Below, piece by piece: positions 37,192-48,900 of a stretch of 64,000 nucleotides of DNA. The notes under the pieces are model-generated. The model made no database searches, had not been told where the DNA came from, and was given only the letters and a program-made list of their open reading frames with translations. The position numbers and the translations under genes were made by a program. This DNA comes from Clostridium weizhouense (lineage in GTDB: Bacteria; Bacillota; Clostridia; Clostridiales; Clostridiaceae): positions 1-64,000 of the forward strand of contig NZ_JAHXPT010000011.1 of the NCBI RefSeq assembly GCF_019431045.1. The letters are read 5' to 3'. Each line of letters starts with the position of its first letter. Within the stretch, counting starts at the first letter, position 1.

Positions 37192-38436
37192 ATGAATGAA
37201 TTAGTATTAAAAGGACAAAGAGCTAAAGAAGCATCATATGTGCTTATGAATACTACTACGACACAAAAAAATGATGCATTAGTAAAAATGGGTGAATATC
37301 TTATAAAAAATACAGAATATATTCTTGCAGAAAATAAAAAGGATTTAGAGAATGCCATAAAAAAAGGAACGTCTAAAGCTATGCTTGATAGACTTTCTTT
37401 AGATGAAAAAAGACTTAAAGATATGGCAGAAGGATTAAATCAAATAGTTAATCTTGCAGATCCAGTTGGAGAAGTTATATCTATGTGGAAAAGACCTAAT
37501 GGTCTTCAAATTGGAAAGCAAAGAGTTCCTATGGGAGTTATTGGTATAATATATGAAGCTAGACCTAATGTAACTTGTGATGCAGCAGGTCTTTGTTTAA
37601 AAGCTGGTAACTCAGTAATTTTAAGAGGTGGAAGTGAAGCAATAAATTCTAATAAAGCAATAGTAAAGGCTTTAAGTGAAGGAATAAAAGAATCTGGACT
37701 TCCAGAGTATTCACTTCAATTAATTGAAGATACTAGCAGAGAAGTAGCAAATGAAATGATGAGATTAAATGAATATATAGATGTTCTTATTCCAAGGGGG
37801 GGAGCAGGACTTATTCAAGCTGTTGTTAAAAATGCTACAGTTCCTGTAATAGAAACTGGAGTAGGAAATTGTCATGTATATGTTGATGAAGAAGCAGATT
37901 TTAATATGGCAAAAGATATAATAATAAATGCTAAAACAAGTAGACCAGCTGTTTGTAATGCAGAAGAAAAATTATTAGTTAATGAAAGAATAGCAGATAA
38001 ATTTTTACCTACTATTATCTCAGCATTAAGAGAAAAGAATGTTGAAGTAAGAGGTGATAGTAGAGTACTACAAATAGTTAACGATGTGAAAGAGGCAACT
38101 GAGGAAGATTGGAATAAAGAATATCTTGATTTTATTATTGGGGTTAAGGTTGTAAATAATATAGATGAAGCCATTAAGCATATAAACAAATATGGATCAG
38201 GGCACTCAGAAGCTATTATCACAAATAATTATCAAAATTCACAAAAGTTTTTACAAAGAGTTGATGCAGCTGCGGTTTATATTAATGCTTCAACAAGATT
38301 TACAGATGGATGTGAATTTGGATTTGGAGCTGAAATAGGAATAAGTACTCAAAAGCTCCATGCAAGAGGACCTATGGGATTAACTGAACTTACAACTACT
38401 AAATATATTATTTATGGAAATGGTCAAATAAGATAA
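37192..38436 (+). CDS. proA: Gamma-glutamyl phosphate reductase
   Basis: 414 residues. Aldehyde-dehydrogenase-like fold: [32 protein letters not shown], and the catalytic Cys in [12 protein letters not shown]; the C-terminal [18 protein letters not shown] is family-specific. It reduces gamma-glutamyl phosphate with NADPH to glutamate semialdehyde, which cyclises to pyrroline-5-carboxylate. ProB and ProA probably form a complex, as the intermediate is unstable. GGGGGT lies 8 nt before the ATG. Confidence 0.97.
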   Translation: MNELVLKGQRAKEASYVLMNTTTTQKNDALVKMGEYLIKNTEYILAENKKDLENAIKKGTSKAMLDRLSLDEKRLKDMAEGLNQIVNLADPVGEVISMWKRPNGLQIGKQRVPMGVIGIIYEARPNVTCDAAGLCLKAGNSVILRGGSEAINSNKAIVKALSEGIKESGLPEYSLQLIEDTSREVANEMMRLNEYIDVLIPRGGAGLIQAVVKNATVPVIETGVGNCHVYVDEEADFNMAKDIIINAKTSRPAVCNAEEKLLVNERIADKFLPTIISALREKNVEVRGDSRVLQIVNDVKEATEEDWNKEYLDFIIGVKVVNNIDEAIKHINKYGSGHSEAIITNNYQNSQKFLQRVDAAAVYINASTRFTDGCEFGFGAEIGISTQKLHARGPMGLTELTTTKYIIYGNGQIR

Positions 38437-38437
38437 T

Positions 38438-38630
38438 GTATTTTAATAATTTATTGATATTATAGTATAAACAGAGTTCTTAGCTTTAGGTAAAACTTGC
38501 TTTTAACTAAAGCTAAGAACTCGTTATCCAGGAGCGTGTAGCTGTTATGTAATTACAGATACTAGCTATCGGATAAAGCTCACTAGACAGAGAAATTTAC
38601 TTTAATATCAATATAATCCAAAATATATTT
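38438..38630. repeat. Structured repeat region, copy D (gene-free stretch after proA)
   Basis: The region from 38437 to 38793 holds no gene. The outer parts TTGATATTATAGTATAAA (38453-38470) and, inverted, TTTAATATCAA (38601-38611) resemble the palindrome arms of copies A and B. Inside lies a perfect 16-bp stem (38474-38489 with 38507-38522) and a second hairpin (ATCC..TAGCT / AGCTA..GGAT, 38526-38574). The loop region, around ACTTGCT, closely resembles the centre of the repeat at 58801-58965. No T tract follows, so it is not a simple terminator. Confidence 0.6.
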
Positions 38631-38793
38631 TTAAATAAAAGAATTAGTAAAGCAATCATGTTAATATTGTATTTTTTAATACAATATTAGCGTGATTGAT
38701 TTTATTATATGGATATATTTAGTAAGAATTAAGAATTTAATCAGAGATTTTTTTTATTATTTTATTTATAATTATAAGTTAAGGAGAGATTTT

Positions 38794-39237
38794 ATGGAGT
38801 GGAAGATAAAAAAATTTAGTGAACTTACTTTGGATGAATTATATGAAATATGTAAAGTTAGGTATGAAGTTTTTGCATGTGAGCAAAAAATTTTTCAAGA
38901 AAATGATTTTGACGATATAGATAAAAAGGTATTCCATTTATTTTTACAAGATAAAGAAAAAATAGTTGCATATGCTAGGCTTATACCAAGTGAAATTACA
39001 TATACTCAATCTTCAATAGGAAGAGTTTTAGTTTTAAAAGAATATAGAAGAAAAGGTATAGCTTTTGATCTTATGAAAAGAAGTGTAGAATTTCTTAGAG
39101 AAAAGCTTAATGAAGATCAGATTGTTGTGTCGGCTCAATTGTATGTAAAAGAGCTTTATGAAAGTGTAGGATTTAAAGTTGTTTCTGATATATATGATGA
39201 GGTAGATATACCTCATGTTAAGATGGAATTAATTTAA
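38794..39237 (+). CDS. GNAT family N-acetyltransferase, ElaA-like
   Basis: 147 residues from ATG 38794, where AAGGAGAG stands 6 nt upstream; the longer ORF from 38692 adds an AT-rich non-conserved extension. ELYEICKVRYEVFACEQ at the start is the ElaA signature, followed by the acetyl-CoA site IGRVLVLKEYRRKGIAFDLM and a C-terminal LYESVGFKVVSDIYDE. It probably acetylates a small molecule or protein amine; the substrate is unknown. It stands alone between proA and the PH-domain pair. Confidence 0.88.
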   Translation: MEWKIKKFSELTLDELYEICKVRYEVFACEQKIFQENDFDDIDKKVFHLFLQDKEKIVAYARLIPSEITYTQSSIGRVLVLKEYRRKGIAFDLMKRSVEFLREKLNEDQIVVSAQLYVKELYESVGFKVVSDIYDEVDIPHVKMELI

Positions 39238-39286
39238 GTACATAGCTTAGAATTATAAAAAATATTTATTAATATTGGGGGATATG

Positions 39287-39775
39287 ATGAATAAATTACA
39301 CAAGAATGCTGTGAAGTCATGGGTTATAGCAAGAAGTATAGGTTCTGTAATATTTTTAGTTATTTCTTTACTTATTACTTATATTATGAAACATGAATTT
39401 CAAATACAGTGGATAATACAAGGAGAAAAATATATATTAATTTCAATATTACTAATAGAGATATTATTAATAATAGATGCTTTAGTATATCCATTATTAG
39501 AATATAATCAATGGGTATATGAACTTACAGATGATAAAATAGACTTTACTGAAGGAATATTTATTAAAAAAAGAACGATAGTACCGATAGTACGAATTGA
39601 ACATATAAAAGTTAATATAGGTCCTATAAATTCAAAATTAGGATTAGCAGATCTTGAAATATTTACTGCTGGAGGAGAACATAAAATTCCTAATATAGAA
39701 GTTAAAGTTGCAGAAGAGATAAGTGATTATTTAAATAAAAAAATAAAGCAAAAAGTGGAGGAAGTCCATGAATAG
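39287..39775 (+). CDS. PH domain (YdbS-like) membrane protein
   Basis: 162 residues from ATG 39287 after GGGGGAT; ATG 39284 is the other option. Two N-terminal membrane segments (about 12-33 and 46-66) are followed by a bacterial PH domain (bPH_2; YELTDDKIDFTEGIF...IVPIVRIEHIKVN). It matches B. subtilis YdbS, which works with YdbT. Its last 8 nt overlap the YdbT-like gene, so the two are translated together. Confidence 0.85.
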   Translation: MNKLHKNAVKSWVIARSIGSVIFLVISLLITYIMKHEFQIQWIIQGEKYILISILLIEILLIIDALVYPLLEYNQWVYELTDDKIDFTEGIFIKKRTIVPIVRIEHIKVNIGPINSKLGLADLEIFTAGGEHKIPNIEVKVAEEISDYLNKKIKQKVEEVHE

Positions 39776-41204
39776 AACAGAAATATATAGAGGGCATTGG
39801 AGTAATATACTTAGAATAATATTTTCTAATATATATTCTGTATTTATTTTTATAGCAATATTTCTTAAGCACAGTGAATCTTCAAAAATTTTAACTTGTA
39901 TAATAGTATTTACATTAGCTGTAATTTCATATTCAATGTTACATTGGAGAAGTAATTATTTTTATATAGAAGACAATATGTTTATTTATGTTAAAGGTGT
40001 TTTTGGAAAAAGTACGGAACAAATACCTTTAAATAAGATAACTACGGTGGATATGGAATCAGATGCAATAGGTAGAATATTAGGAGCTATTACATTAAAA
40101 TTAAATAGTGGGAATGCTACATTAGATGAATCAGAATTTAAAATGATTGTTAAAAGTGTAGACGCTATAGAAATTAAAAAATTAATATTAGGACAAGATA
40201 ATAAGAATGATGATGCTAATATAGAAAATAATAAATTAAAGGAATTTAAAGCAACAACTAAAGACATAATAATATATGCATTAACACAAAATAAATTTAG
40301 TTGGATGTTGATATTATATGTAGTAGTAGATAAATTAAAAGATTTATTTAAAGAAAAAATAGCTAATAACATAGAAAATTATGCAAACATGACTAAAACA
40401 TTTTTTATATATAAAAATAAAACAGCTTTAATATTTAATATAATTTTAATTATATTAAGTGTATATATTTTAGCAACAATAATTTCTATAATAATTGAAT
40501 TAGTAAGATACAATAAATTTAAAATATTTAAAAATAAAGATTCTCTTAATGTTCAATATGGACTAATCAATTTAAAGCAATACTCTATACCTATAGATAA
40601 AATACAAGCAATAAAATTTAAACAGAATATAATACAACAATTTTTTAATCTGTATAAAATAGAATCAGTAGTTATTGGTGATGATAAAAGCAATTCTTTA
40701 CTTTTTCCAATTGTAAATAATAAGTTGAAAAATAAGTTTATAACAGAATTATTACCTGAGTATTCAGTTGAGTCACCTATAAATAAACCTCCTAGAAGGG
40801 CAATTTCAAGGTTTATAATTAAAAGAACTATAATTATTTTATTATTATCTATAATATCAATTATTTTGTTTGATATAGTATTTAATAAAATAAGTTTTCC
40901 TATTTCAATTAAATATATTGTTATATTAATATTAATGATTTCACAAGCTGTTCTTGGATATATTAATTATCTCAATAATGGTATATCTGTAGAAGAAAAT
41001 TTGGTATTACTTACAAGAGGAACAATAACAAAATTAACTTATATAATAAAAAAAGATAAGATACAATCGTTAGAAGTGCAACAATCTATATTTCAAAAAA
41101 GAAAAGAATTATGTACATATAAAATAGATATTGCTACAAATTCTTTCGGAGAAACTATAGAGATAAAAAACATGGAAGTAAATAAATTTATGAATATATT
41201 ATAA
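39768..41204 (+). CDS. PH domain (YdbT-like) membrane protein
   Basis: 478 residues. Membrane pairs at about 13-55, 160-185, 210-245 and 340-390 alternate with three bPH_2 domains (YFYIEDNMFIYVKGVFGKST; NVQYGLINLKQYSIPIDKIQA; VEENLVLLTRGTITKLTYII). This is the YdbT layout. In B. subtilis the YdbST pair contributes to resistance to some membrane-active peptides. GTGGAGG upstream lies inside the end of the YdbS-like gene. Confidence 0.85.
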   Translation: MNRTEIYRGHWSNILRIIFSNIYSVFIFIAIFLKHSESSKILTCIIVFTLAVISYSMLHWRSNYFYIEDNMFIYVKGVFGKSTEQIPLNKITTVDMESDAIGRILGAITLKLNSGNATLDESEFKMIVKSVDAIEIKKLILGQDNKNDDANIENNKLKEFKATTKDIIIYALTQNKFSWMLILYVVVDKLKDLFKEKIANNIENYANMTKTFFIYKNKTALIFNIILIILSVYILATIISIIIELVRYNKFKIFKNKDSLNVQYGLINLKQYSIPIDKIQAIKFKQNIIQQFFNLYKIESVVIGDDKSNSLLFPIVNNKLKNKFITELLPEYSVESPINKPPRRAISRFIIKRTIIILLLSIISIILFDIVFNKISFPISIKYIVILILMISQAVLGYINYLNNGISVEENLVLLTRGTITKLTYIIKKDKIQSLEVQQSIFQKRKELCTYKIDIATNSFGETIEIKNMEVNKFMNIL

Positions 41205-41216
41205 GAATTAAACAAA

Positions 41217-41262
41217 GGTTATCTCAAAAAGATTATATTTGAGATAATCTTTTATTTTTAGT
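41217..41262 (+). terminator. Terminator after the YdbT-like gene
   Basis: AGGTTATCTCAAA / TTTGAGATAATCTTT and a T-rich run (TATTTTTA). Confidence 0.85.
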
Positions 41263-41277
41263 TATTTTTTTAAATAG

Positions 41278-41356
41278 TTTTGATATTTTAGTATAAATCA
41301 AATCCTAATCCTAGTTCATGAATATTCTAAAATATCAATATTTACTTAAAACATAG
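41278..41356. repeat. Imperfect palindromic repeat, copy B
   Basis: The inner arms GATATTTTAG / CTAAAATATC enclose a 35-nt loop. The right flank TATTTACTTAAAACATAG is the inverted form of copy A's left arm. Loop sequences of A and B are alignable (ATAAA.CAAAT.C.AAT.C.AGTTC). Confidence 0.7.
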
Positions 41357-41443
41357 CGATAATAAAAATATAGGGTTAATATTTTTTATATTGATATTTT
41401 ATTTGATATAATTGTCATAAATAATCAAAAAGGAAGCGTGTGT

Positions 41444-42226
41444 ATGGAAAGTTTAAAGAATTGCACATTAATAACAGGTGGAAGTGAAGGAATTGGTCTA
41501 GAATTTGCTAAACTATTTGCAAAAGATAAACATAACTTAATTATAGTAGCAAGAAATAAAATAAAGTTAGATGAAGTTAAAGTGGACTTAGAAAAACAAT
41601 ATGATATAAATGTAGAAATTTTAGCTGTTGATTTAGCTGTTGATAACTCTTGTGAAAAAATATTTAATTTTGTGGATGAAAAAAATTTAGTTGTGGATAA
41701 TTTAATAAATAATGCTGGTGTTGGCTCTTTCGGATTTTTTTATGATAGTACGCAAGAATTTGATGAAAATTTAATTAGTATAAATATAAGAGCACTAACA
41801 AAACTTACAAAATATTTTATAAAAGATATGATAAAAAGAAAATCAGGTTCAATAATGAATGTAGCATCAACCGCAGCTTTTGTTGGAGGCCCTAAAATGG
41901 CAATGTATTATTCTAGTAAGGCGTATGTTTTATCATTAACAGAGGCATTACATGAAGAAGTAAAAGATTTAGGAATAAAGGTAAGTTGTTTATGTCCTGG
42001 ACCTGTAAAGACATCATTTCAAAATAAATCAGGAATTAAGAAATCAAAACAAGCTCAAAAATATTTAATGGATCCACAGGAGGTTGCTAAAGAAGGTTAT
42101 AAGGAATTTTTAAAGGGAAAAGCAATTATTATTCCAGGGACAAAAAATAAATTAATTGTGTGGCTTAGTAAATTTATACCTAGAGCATTAAGCAGAAAAG
42201 TAATATTAAAAAATAATACTTTATAA
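41444..42226 (+). CDS. Short-chain dehydrogenase/reductase
   Basis: 260 residues from ATG 41444, 7 nt after AAGGAAG. Classical SDR: cofactor loop TGGSEGIGLEFAK (about 12-24), NNAGVGS (about 90), catalytic Ser in NVASTAAF and YYSSK (Tyr-x3-Lys, about 155-160). It is a soluble NAD(P)H-dependent oxidoreductase of unknown substrate; close relatives are annotated as DltE/YqjQ-like. It is followed after 14 nt by a HAD phosphatase gene, so they probably share a transcript. Confidence 0.9.
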   Translation: MESLKNCTLITGGSEGIGLEFAKLFAKDKHNLIIVARNKIKLDEVKVDLEKQYDINVEILAVDLAVDNSCEKIFNFVDEKNLVVDNLINNAGVGSFGFFYDSTQEFDENLISINIRALTKLTKYFIKDMIKRKSGSIMNVASTAAFVGGPKMAMYYSSKAYVLSLTEALHEEVKDLGIKVSCLCPGPVKTSFQNKSGIKKSKQAQKYLMDPQEVAKEGYKEFLKGKAIIIPGTKNKLIVWLSKFIPRALSRKVILKNNTL

Positions 42227-42240
42227 ATTGGGGGAAGAGA

Positions 42241-43098
42241 ATGGATAAGATTTTTTATGGATATCTTTTGGTATCTGATATGGATGGGACACTATTAAAT
42301 GATTCAGGAAAATTATCAGACAAAAATAGAAAGGCTATAGAATACTTTATAAATAAAGGAGGTAATTTTACTTTAGCAACCGGAAGAACTATTGCATCAG
42401 CAGGCAGATTTTTAGAAGAAATAGAGGTAACATTACCAGTAATATTATATAACGGAACAAAAATTTATGATTATAAAAATGAAAAAGTTATTTATGAAGA
42501 ATTTATTGAAGAAGATAGAAAAGATATAATTACCTTAATAAAAAACAACTATCCTACTTTGGGGATTGAAGTATATTCAGAAGAAAGTATATACATATAT
42601 TCTTCATGTAAATATACAGATAGATTTTCAAAGTTAGGATATGATGTTATCTATGATTTGCCTAAAGAAGTATGGGATAAAAAGTGGACAAAGGCTCTTA
42701 TTGTTGGAGAAGAAAATGAAATAGATTTTTTAGAAGAAAAACTTGATAACATTTATGGAAATATAATAAGAAGTGGTGCAAAATATTTAGAAATAGTACC
42801 CAATAATATATCTAAAGGGAAGGCTATAGAAAAATTAGTAGATATATATAATATTAATTTTAAAAAATTAATTACTGTTGGAGATAATATGAATGATATC
42901 GAGATGATAAAATTAGCTGATTATGGATTCTGTGTAGAAAGTGGAGCAGAAAGAACAATAAAGAGTACTAAATTTATTGCACCAAGCAATGAAAATAATG
43001 CAATAGAATATATAATAAATTGGATTGAGAATAATCTTATAAGGAATAAAAAAGAGAATTTAAATAGTTTTTTGGAGAGGAATATGACATATGTTTAA
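42241..43098 (+). CDS. Cof-type HAD-IIB phosphatase
   Basis: 285 residues. Motif I DMDGTLL (about 14-20), motif II LATGRTI, motif III Lys in SKGKAIEKL, motif [12 protein letters not shown]. The C2B cap lies between motifs II and III. Such enzymes dephosphorylate sugar phosphates, flavin nucleotides or other small metabolites; the exact substrate is unknown. Its end overlaps the next start by 8 nt, so it is coupled to the soluble chemoreceptor gene. Confidence 0.92.
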   Translation: MDKIFYGYLLVSDMDGTLLNDSGKLSDKNRKAIEYFINKGGNFTLATGRTIASAGRFLEEIEVTLPVILYNGTKIYDYKNEKVIYEEFIEEDRKDIITLIKNNYPTLGIEVYSEESIYIYSSCKYTDRFSKLGYDVIYDLPKEVWDKKWTKALIVGEENEIDFLEEKLDNIYGNIIRSGAKYLEIVPNNISKGKAIEKLVDIYNINFKKLITVGDNMNDIEMIKLADYGFCVESGAERTIKSTKFIAPSNENNAIEYIINWIENNLIRNKKENLNSFLERNMTYV

Positions 43099-44548
43099 TA
43101 GCAAAAATAGAATGTTAGATAAATTAATAACAGATATATCATTATTAAAACCGATAAATAGTAATATAAAAATAGATAATAGTACTTTAGAAAAATTTAA
43201 ATCTATTTATATGAGGTTAGACATTGGAAAATCAAGTTTTCAGGAGATAACAAAATTAGTTTTAAACTCAGTTATACAAATGAGTAGTTTAGATTTAATA
43301 CTAAAAGATAAAGAACAGAAATTAGATTATATAAGTAAAGAAATAGTCAATCTTATGGATAATATATCAAATGCTTCTGAAATATCAACTCAAATATCAG
43401 AAGAGGTATCAGCAGCTCATTTTGATATGACACAAGCAATAGGTAATTTATCATCAAATTCTGATATTTTATTAGAATCAAGTAAAAAAAATGAAACAGA
43501 ATTAGTTGATATAAAGGTTTTTTCAGATATGGCAATTAATCATTCAAAGGGAATGAAGGAAGATATGAGTAATTTAATTAATGTCATAAAAAATGTACAA
43601 GGTGTTATAAATGCTATTGAGGGAATTTCAGAACAAACAAACCTTTTAGCATTAAATGCATCTATAGAAGCAGCTAGAGCTGGTGAAAGTGGAAAGGGAT
43701 TTGCAGTTGTTGCAGAAGAAATAAGGAAATTATCAGATGAAACTAAGACACTAACATCTAGCATGTCAGATTTTATGTCTGCAATAGAATCAGCATCTAA
43801 TAAAAGTACAAATAGTGTAGATAGTACAGTTGAATCTCTAGAGATGGTAAATAAAAAATTAGATTCAGTTGTTAAGACAAGCAATGATAATAAAGAGAAT
43901 ATTAATAATATTACAGAAGCAATAAGTTTAGTTGCAACTAATAGTGAAGAAATAAATAGCTCAATGGATGAAGTAACATCATCAATAAGAACACTTGATA
44001 AAGATGTTGATAAATTAAATCATAATACTACTATGCTAAAAGAAATAAGTACAAGTTTAAGTAATGTTATTTCTCCTGTATCGTTAATGGAAGAAGAATT
44101 AGATAAAGCATCAACAATAATAGGAAATTTAGTTAATGATAGATATTATATGATAACTAATAGATTATTTATAGAGACAATCAATCAGGCTATAAATGCA
44201 CATGAAAATTGGTTAAAAACTTTAGAAAATATAATTATAACAAAAGAAATAATTCCATTACAAGTTAATGAGCATAAATGTGGATTTGGACATTTTTATT
44301 ATTCAATGAAACCTAAAAATAAAGAAATATTAGAAATCTGGATGAATATAGAGAATAAGCATAATGATTTTCATAAATTCGGGAAAGATATAATATCCAG
44401 ACTTAAAACTAATATTTCAGATAATGAAGTAAATAAAATATATTCAAAAGCAGAAAAATTATCTGTTGAACTAATTAATGACTTTAAAGACATAATAAAA
44501 ATTGCAGAGAAGCTAGAAACCTTTGATAAGAATGTTTATGAAGAATAA
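43091..44548 (+). CDS. Soluble chemoreceptor-like protein with C-terminal CZB zinc-binding domain
   Basis: 485 residues without a membrane segment. The middle (about 90-330) is an MCP signalling coiled coil with tip [21 protein letters not shown]. The C-terminal 110 residues form a CZB domain: [20 protein letters not shown] and [10 protein letters not shown], giving the family's His-Cys-His-His zinc site. CZB receptors sense zinc or hypochlorous acid. A cytoplasmic location is expected. GAGAGG lies ahead of the ATG inside the HAD gene. Confidence 0.92.
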   Translation: MFNSKNRMLDKLITDISLLKPINSNIKIDNSTLEKFKSIYMRLDIGKSSFQEITKLVLNSVIQMSSLDLILKDKEQKLDYISKEIVNLMDNISNASEISTQISEEVSAAHFDMTQAIGNLSSNSDILLESSKKNETELVDIKVFSDMAINHSKGMKEDMSNLINVIKNVQGVINAIEGISEQTNLLALNASIEAARAGESGKGFAVVAEEIRKLSDETKTLTSSMSDFMSAIESASNKSTNSVDSTVESLEMVNKKLDSVVKTSNDNKENINNITEAISLVATNSEEINSSMDEVTSSIRTLDKDVDKLNHNTTMLKEISTSLSNVISPVSLMEEELDKASTIIGNLVNDRYYMITNRLFIETINQAINAHENWLKTLENIIITKEIIPLQVNEHKCGFGHFYYSMKPKNKEILEIWMNIENKHNDFHKFGKDIISRLKTNISDNEVNKIYSKAEKLSVELINDFKDIIKIAEKLETFDKNVYEE

Positions 44549-44618
44549 TTATATAAAAATAAAAAGCATAGTTATAACTAATTTATTATATATATATTTA
44601 AAAATAAGATTATTTTCC

Positions 44619-44647
44619 TTGACAGTGATTGTATGATAAACTAAAAT
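44619..44647 (+). promoter_or_regulatory. carAB promoter
   Basis: TTGACA (44619-44624) and TAAAAT (44642-44647) with a 17-nt spacer. Confidence 0.75.
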
Positions 44648-44699
44648 AATAAACAAGATAAAAACAAATAAAAAAATAAATAAGAAAAAGATACACTTT

Positions 44700-44870
44700 A
44701 AATTGGTCCTGTGAGGCCAGAAAGGAGTCTATAACTATGTTATTTAATGAATTTAAAAATAATTTCATAGCTTTGTCTTTGAAGGCATTTAGTAAAATTA
44801 ATTATAAATATGTTTGGATAGTGAGGAGACCAGTGTTTCTGTAGTCTCTTTATTATCCTTTTTATTTTAC
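44700..44870 (+). promoter_or_regulatory. PyrR-type RNA attenuator upstream of carAB
   Basis: TCCTGTGAGGC at 44707-44717 fits the PyrR-binding loop consensus UCCNGNGAGGY and sits in a hairpin (TTGG..CCAGAAAGG). A terminator follows at 44816-44867 (GGATA..GGAGAC / GTCTC..TTATCC, then TTTTTATTTT). When PyrR with UMP binds the loop, the terminator should form and carAB is switched off. This control is standard in Firmicute pyr operons. The 380-bp stretch has no ORF of note. Confidence 0.85.
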
Positions 44871-44928
44871 TTAAAAAAGATAGATTTTAAGTGTATTTTA
44901 AATTAAACATAAAATTAAGGAGGGCTAA

Positions 44929-45981
44929 ATGATGAAAGCAAAGCTTATATTAGAAAATGGTATGATTTTTAAAGGAAAAGCGTTCGGATATTTAAGTGAA
45001 TGCGTAGGAGAAGTAGTATTTACAACTGGAATGACAGGTTATCAAGAAGTGCTTACCGATCCATCATATTATGGTCAAATAGTAACAATGACCTATCCTT
45101 TGATAGGGAATTATGGGATAAATCTTGAAGATTTAGAATCTGATTCAGTAAAAGTAAGAGGATTTATAATAAAAGAAAAATGTAATTTACCAAGTAATTT
45201 TAGATGTGAATTAGAATTAGAAGACTTTCTAAGACAAAATAAAGTTATAGGTTTAGAAGGAGTAGACACGAGAGCTTTAACTAAGATTTTAAGAAATAAT
45301 GGAACAATGAGAGGGACAATAGTATTAGAAGATATTGGTCATAAAGAAGTTAAGAAAAATTTAGAGAGTTTTTCAAGTAAAGATTCAGTAAATATAGTAA
45401 CTACAAAAAAAGTATACACAATTGAGGGAAATGGAAAACATGTTGCAATAATGGACTTTGGAATAAAACAAAATATAATAAGAAATTTCCAAAAAAGAGG
45501 TTGTAAACTAACCGTTTTTCCAGCAACAGCAACAGCAGAAGAAATTTTAGATGTTAATCCAGACTTAGTATTTTTATCTAATGGACCTGGAGACCCAGAA
45601 GATCTAGATTTTGCAATAAACAATATAAAGAAAATGATAGGAAAGAAACCAATAGTAGGAATTTGTTTAGGACACCAATTATTAGCATTAACTTTAGGTG
45701 GAACCACTACTAAGTTAAAGTTTGGTCATAGAGGATGTAATCATCCAGTTAAGGATTTAGAAGAAAACTTAGTTCATATAACCTCACAAAATCATGGTTA
45801 TGTGGTAGAAACATTACCAGATGATGTTGAAGTAACGCATATAAATATAAATGATGGAACAATAGAAGGATTAAAGCATAAAAATTTACCAATATATTCA
45901 GTTCAATTCCATCCAGAAGCATCAGCAGGGCCAAAGGATAGCGAATATATATTTGATAAATTTTTAGAGTATGCACTATAG
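44929..45981 (+). CDS. carA: Carbamoyl-phosphate synthase small subunit
   Basis: 350 residues. The N-terminal half has the family start ([16 protein letters not shown] and [20 protein letters not shown]). The C-terminal class I glutaminase has the nucleophile in [11 protein letters not shown] and the His-Glu pair in [10 protein letters not shown]. It releases ammonia from glutamine for the large subunit. Two adjacent ATGs (44929, 44932) follow AGGAGGG; either may be used. It is 13 nt upstream of carB. Control by the PyrR leader assigns it to pyrimidine synthesis, although arginine synthesis would share the product. Confidence 0.97.
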   Translation: MMKAKLILENGMIFKGKAFGYLSECVGEVVFTTGMTGYQEVLTDPSYYGQIVTMTYPLIGNYGINLEDLESDSVKVRGFIIKEKCNLPSNFRCELELEDFLRQNKVIGLEGVDTRALTKILRNNGTMRGTIVLEDIGHKEVKKNLESFSSKDSVNIVTTKKVYTIEGNGKHVAIMDFGIKQNIIRNFQKRGCKLTVFPATATAEEILDVNPDLVFLSNGPGDPEDLDFAINNIKKMIGKKPIVGICLGHQLLALTLGGTTTKLKFGHRGCNHPVKDLEENLVHITSQNHGYVVETLPDDVEVTHININDGTIEGLKHKNLPIYSVQFHPEASAGPKDSEYIFDKFLEYAL

Positions 45982-45994
45982 GGGGTTATTGAAA

Positions 45995-48900
45995 ATGCCA
46001 TTAAATAAAGATATAAAAAAAGTTTTAGTTATAGGATCAGGACCGATTGTTATAGGTCAAGCAGCTGAGTTTGATTACTCAGGAACACAAGCATGTGAAG
46101 CATTAAAATCAGAAGGAATAGAAGTTGTACTTATAAATTCAAATCCAGCAACTATTATGACTGATAAAGGTGTTGCTGATAAAGTATATTTAGAACCATT
46201 AACTTTAGAATTTGTTGAGAAAGTTATTGAAAAAGAAAGACCTGATAGTTTAGTTGCAGGAATGGGGGGGCAAACAGGTCTTAATTTAGCAGTTGAGCTT
46301 TATGAAGCAGGAATTTTAGATAAATATAATGTAAAAGTAATAGGAACATCTATTGAATCTATTAAAAAAGGTGAAGATAGAGAATTGTTTAGAGATATGA
46401 TGAACGAAATTGGAGAACCTGTTATAAAAAGTGAAATAATAACTGATTTAGAATCAGGAGTAAGATTTGCGAGTGAAATTGGATATCCAGTTATAGTTAG
46501 ACCAGCATATACCCTAGGCGGAGCTGGTGGAGGTATAGCTAATGATGAAGAAGAGCTAAGAACTATACTAGAATCAGGACTTCAATTAAGTACAATAGGT
46601 CAAGTTTTACTTGAAAAGAGTGTTAAAGGTTGGAAAGAAATAGAATATGAAGTAATGAGAGATTCTTATGGAAATTGTATTACTGTATGTAATATGGAGA
46701 ATATAGATCCAGTTGGAATACATACAGGAGATAGTATTGTTGTTGCTCCATCTCAAACTCTTTCAGATAAAGAATATCAAATGTTAAGAACAGCATCAAT
46801 TAATATAATAAATGCTGTAGGGATAGAAGGAGGATGTAATGTACAATTTTCATTAAATCCAAATTCATTTGAATATGCAGTTATAGAAATAAATCCAAGA
46901 GTATCTAGAAGTTCAGCTTTAGCATCAAAAGCAACAGGATATCCTATTGCAAAACTTGCGGCTAAAATAGCTTTAGGATATGGATTAGATGAGATTAAAA
47001 ATGCAGTAACTCAAAAAACATATGCTTGTTTTGAACCAGCATTAGATTATGTTGTAGCTAAAATTCCTAAATGGCCTTTTGATAAATTTTTTGGTGCTAC
47101 TAGACAACTTGGAACAAAAATGATGGCAACTGGAGAGGTAATGGCAATTGGTGCTAATTTTGAGCAAGCTTTCTTAAAGGGAATAAGAAGTTTGGAAATT
47201 GGAAAATATTCTTTAGATCATAAGAAATTTAAAGAATTAAGTATGTCAGAACTTAAAAAAGCTGTAATGTCACCAGATGATGAAAGAATATTCGCTTTAG
47301 CAGAAATGCTAAGAAGAGATTACATGGTAGAAAAGATAAATAAAATTACAGGAATAGATATGTTCTTCTTAGAAAAAATAAAATGGATAGTTGAAGAAGA
47401 ACAAAGATTAAAGTTAAGTAAAATAGAAGATCTAGATAAAGAATGGTTACACAATTTAAAGAAAAAAGGATTTTCAGATAAAGCTATAGCTGATATGTTA
47501 AATATAGATCCAGATGATATATATAGACTTAGAGGTATATGGAATATCAAACCTTCATATAAGATGGTTGATACTTGTGCAGGAGAATTTGAAGCTTTAT
47601 CACCATATTATTATTCAACTTATGAACAATATGATGAAGTTGAAGTATCAAATAAAAAGAAGGTTATAGTTATAGGTTCGGGTCCTATAAGAATAGGTCA
47701 AGGTATTGAATTTGACTATGCTTCTGTACATTGTGTAAAAGCATTAAAAGCTATGGATATTGAAACTATAATAGTTAATAATAATCCAGAGACAGTAAGT
47801 ACTGATTTTGATATATCAGATAAATTATATTTTGAACCACTAACAGAAGAAGATGTTTTAAATATAATAGAAAAAGAAAAACCAGATGGAGTAATACTTC
47901 AGTTTGGAGGCCAAACAGCTATTAAACTTGCAAATTTCTTAAAAGAAAAGCATATTGTAACATTAGGAACAACAGCTGATCAAATAGATATGGCTGAAGA
48001 TAGGGAGAAATTTGATGAATTATTAGAAAAGTTAGGAATAGCAAGACCTAAAGGTAAAGGAATATGGTCAGTTGAAGAAGGATTAGAAGAAGCTAGAAGA
48101 TTAAATTTTCCAGTACTTGTTAGACCTTCATATGTAATTGGTGGTCAAGGAATGGAAATAACTCATGATGAAGAAGAATTAACATTCTATTTAGAAAATG
48201 CATTTGCAAAAGATAAGAAAAATCCTATATTAATAGATAAATATTTAATGGGTAGAGAAATAGAAGTAGATGCAATTTCAGATGGAGAAAATATATTAAT
48301 TCCAGGAATAATGGAACATTTAGAAAGAGCAGGGGTTCATTCAGGGGATAGTATTACTATGTATCCAAGCCAAAATATTTCTGAAAAAATTAAGGCGGAT
48401 GTATTAGAATATACAAAGAAGTTGGCTTTAGCAATAGGAATAAAGGGAATGATAAATATTCAATTCATAGAATTTGAAGGAAAATTATATGTAATTGAAG
48501 TCAATCCTAGAGCATCAAGAACAGTACCATATATAAGCAAAGTAAGTAAGGTTCCAATAGTAGATTTAGCTACAAAGGTTATGCTTGGAGCTAAATTAAA
48601 AGACTTAGGATATGGAGTAGATATATATAAAGAGCCAGAACTAGTATCAGTTAAGGTTCCAGTATTTTCAACACAAAAATTACCTAATGTTGAAGTAAGT
48701 TTAGGGCCAGAAATGAGATCAACAGGAGAGGTTTTAGGTGTAGGTAGAAATATTAAAGAAGCCCTTTACAAAGGTTTTGTTGCAGCAAATATGTATCCAT
48801 CAAAAGAAAAATCTAAAATATTGGCAACAATTAATAAGCATGATAAAGCAGCATTTTTACCTATAGCAAAAGATCTTGCAAATGTAGGATATAAGTTTAT

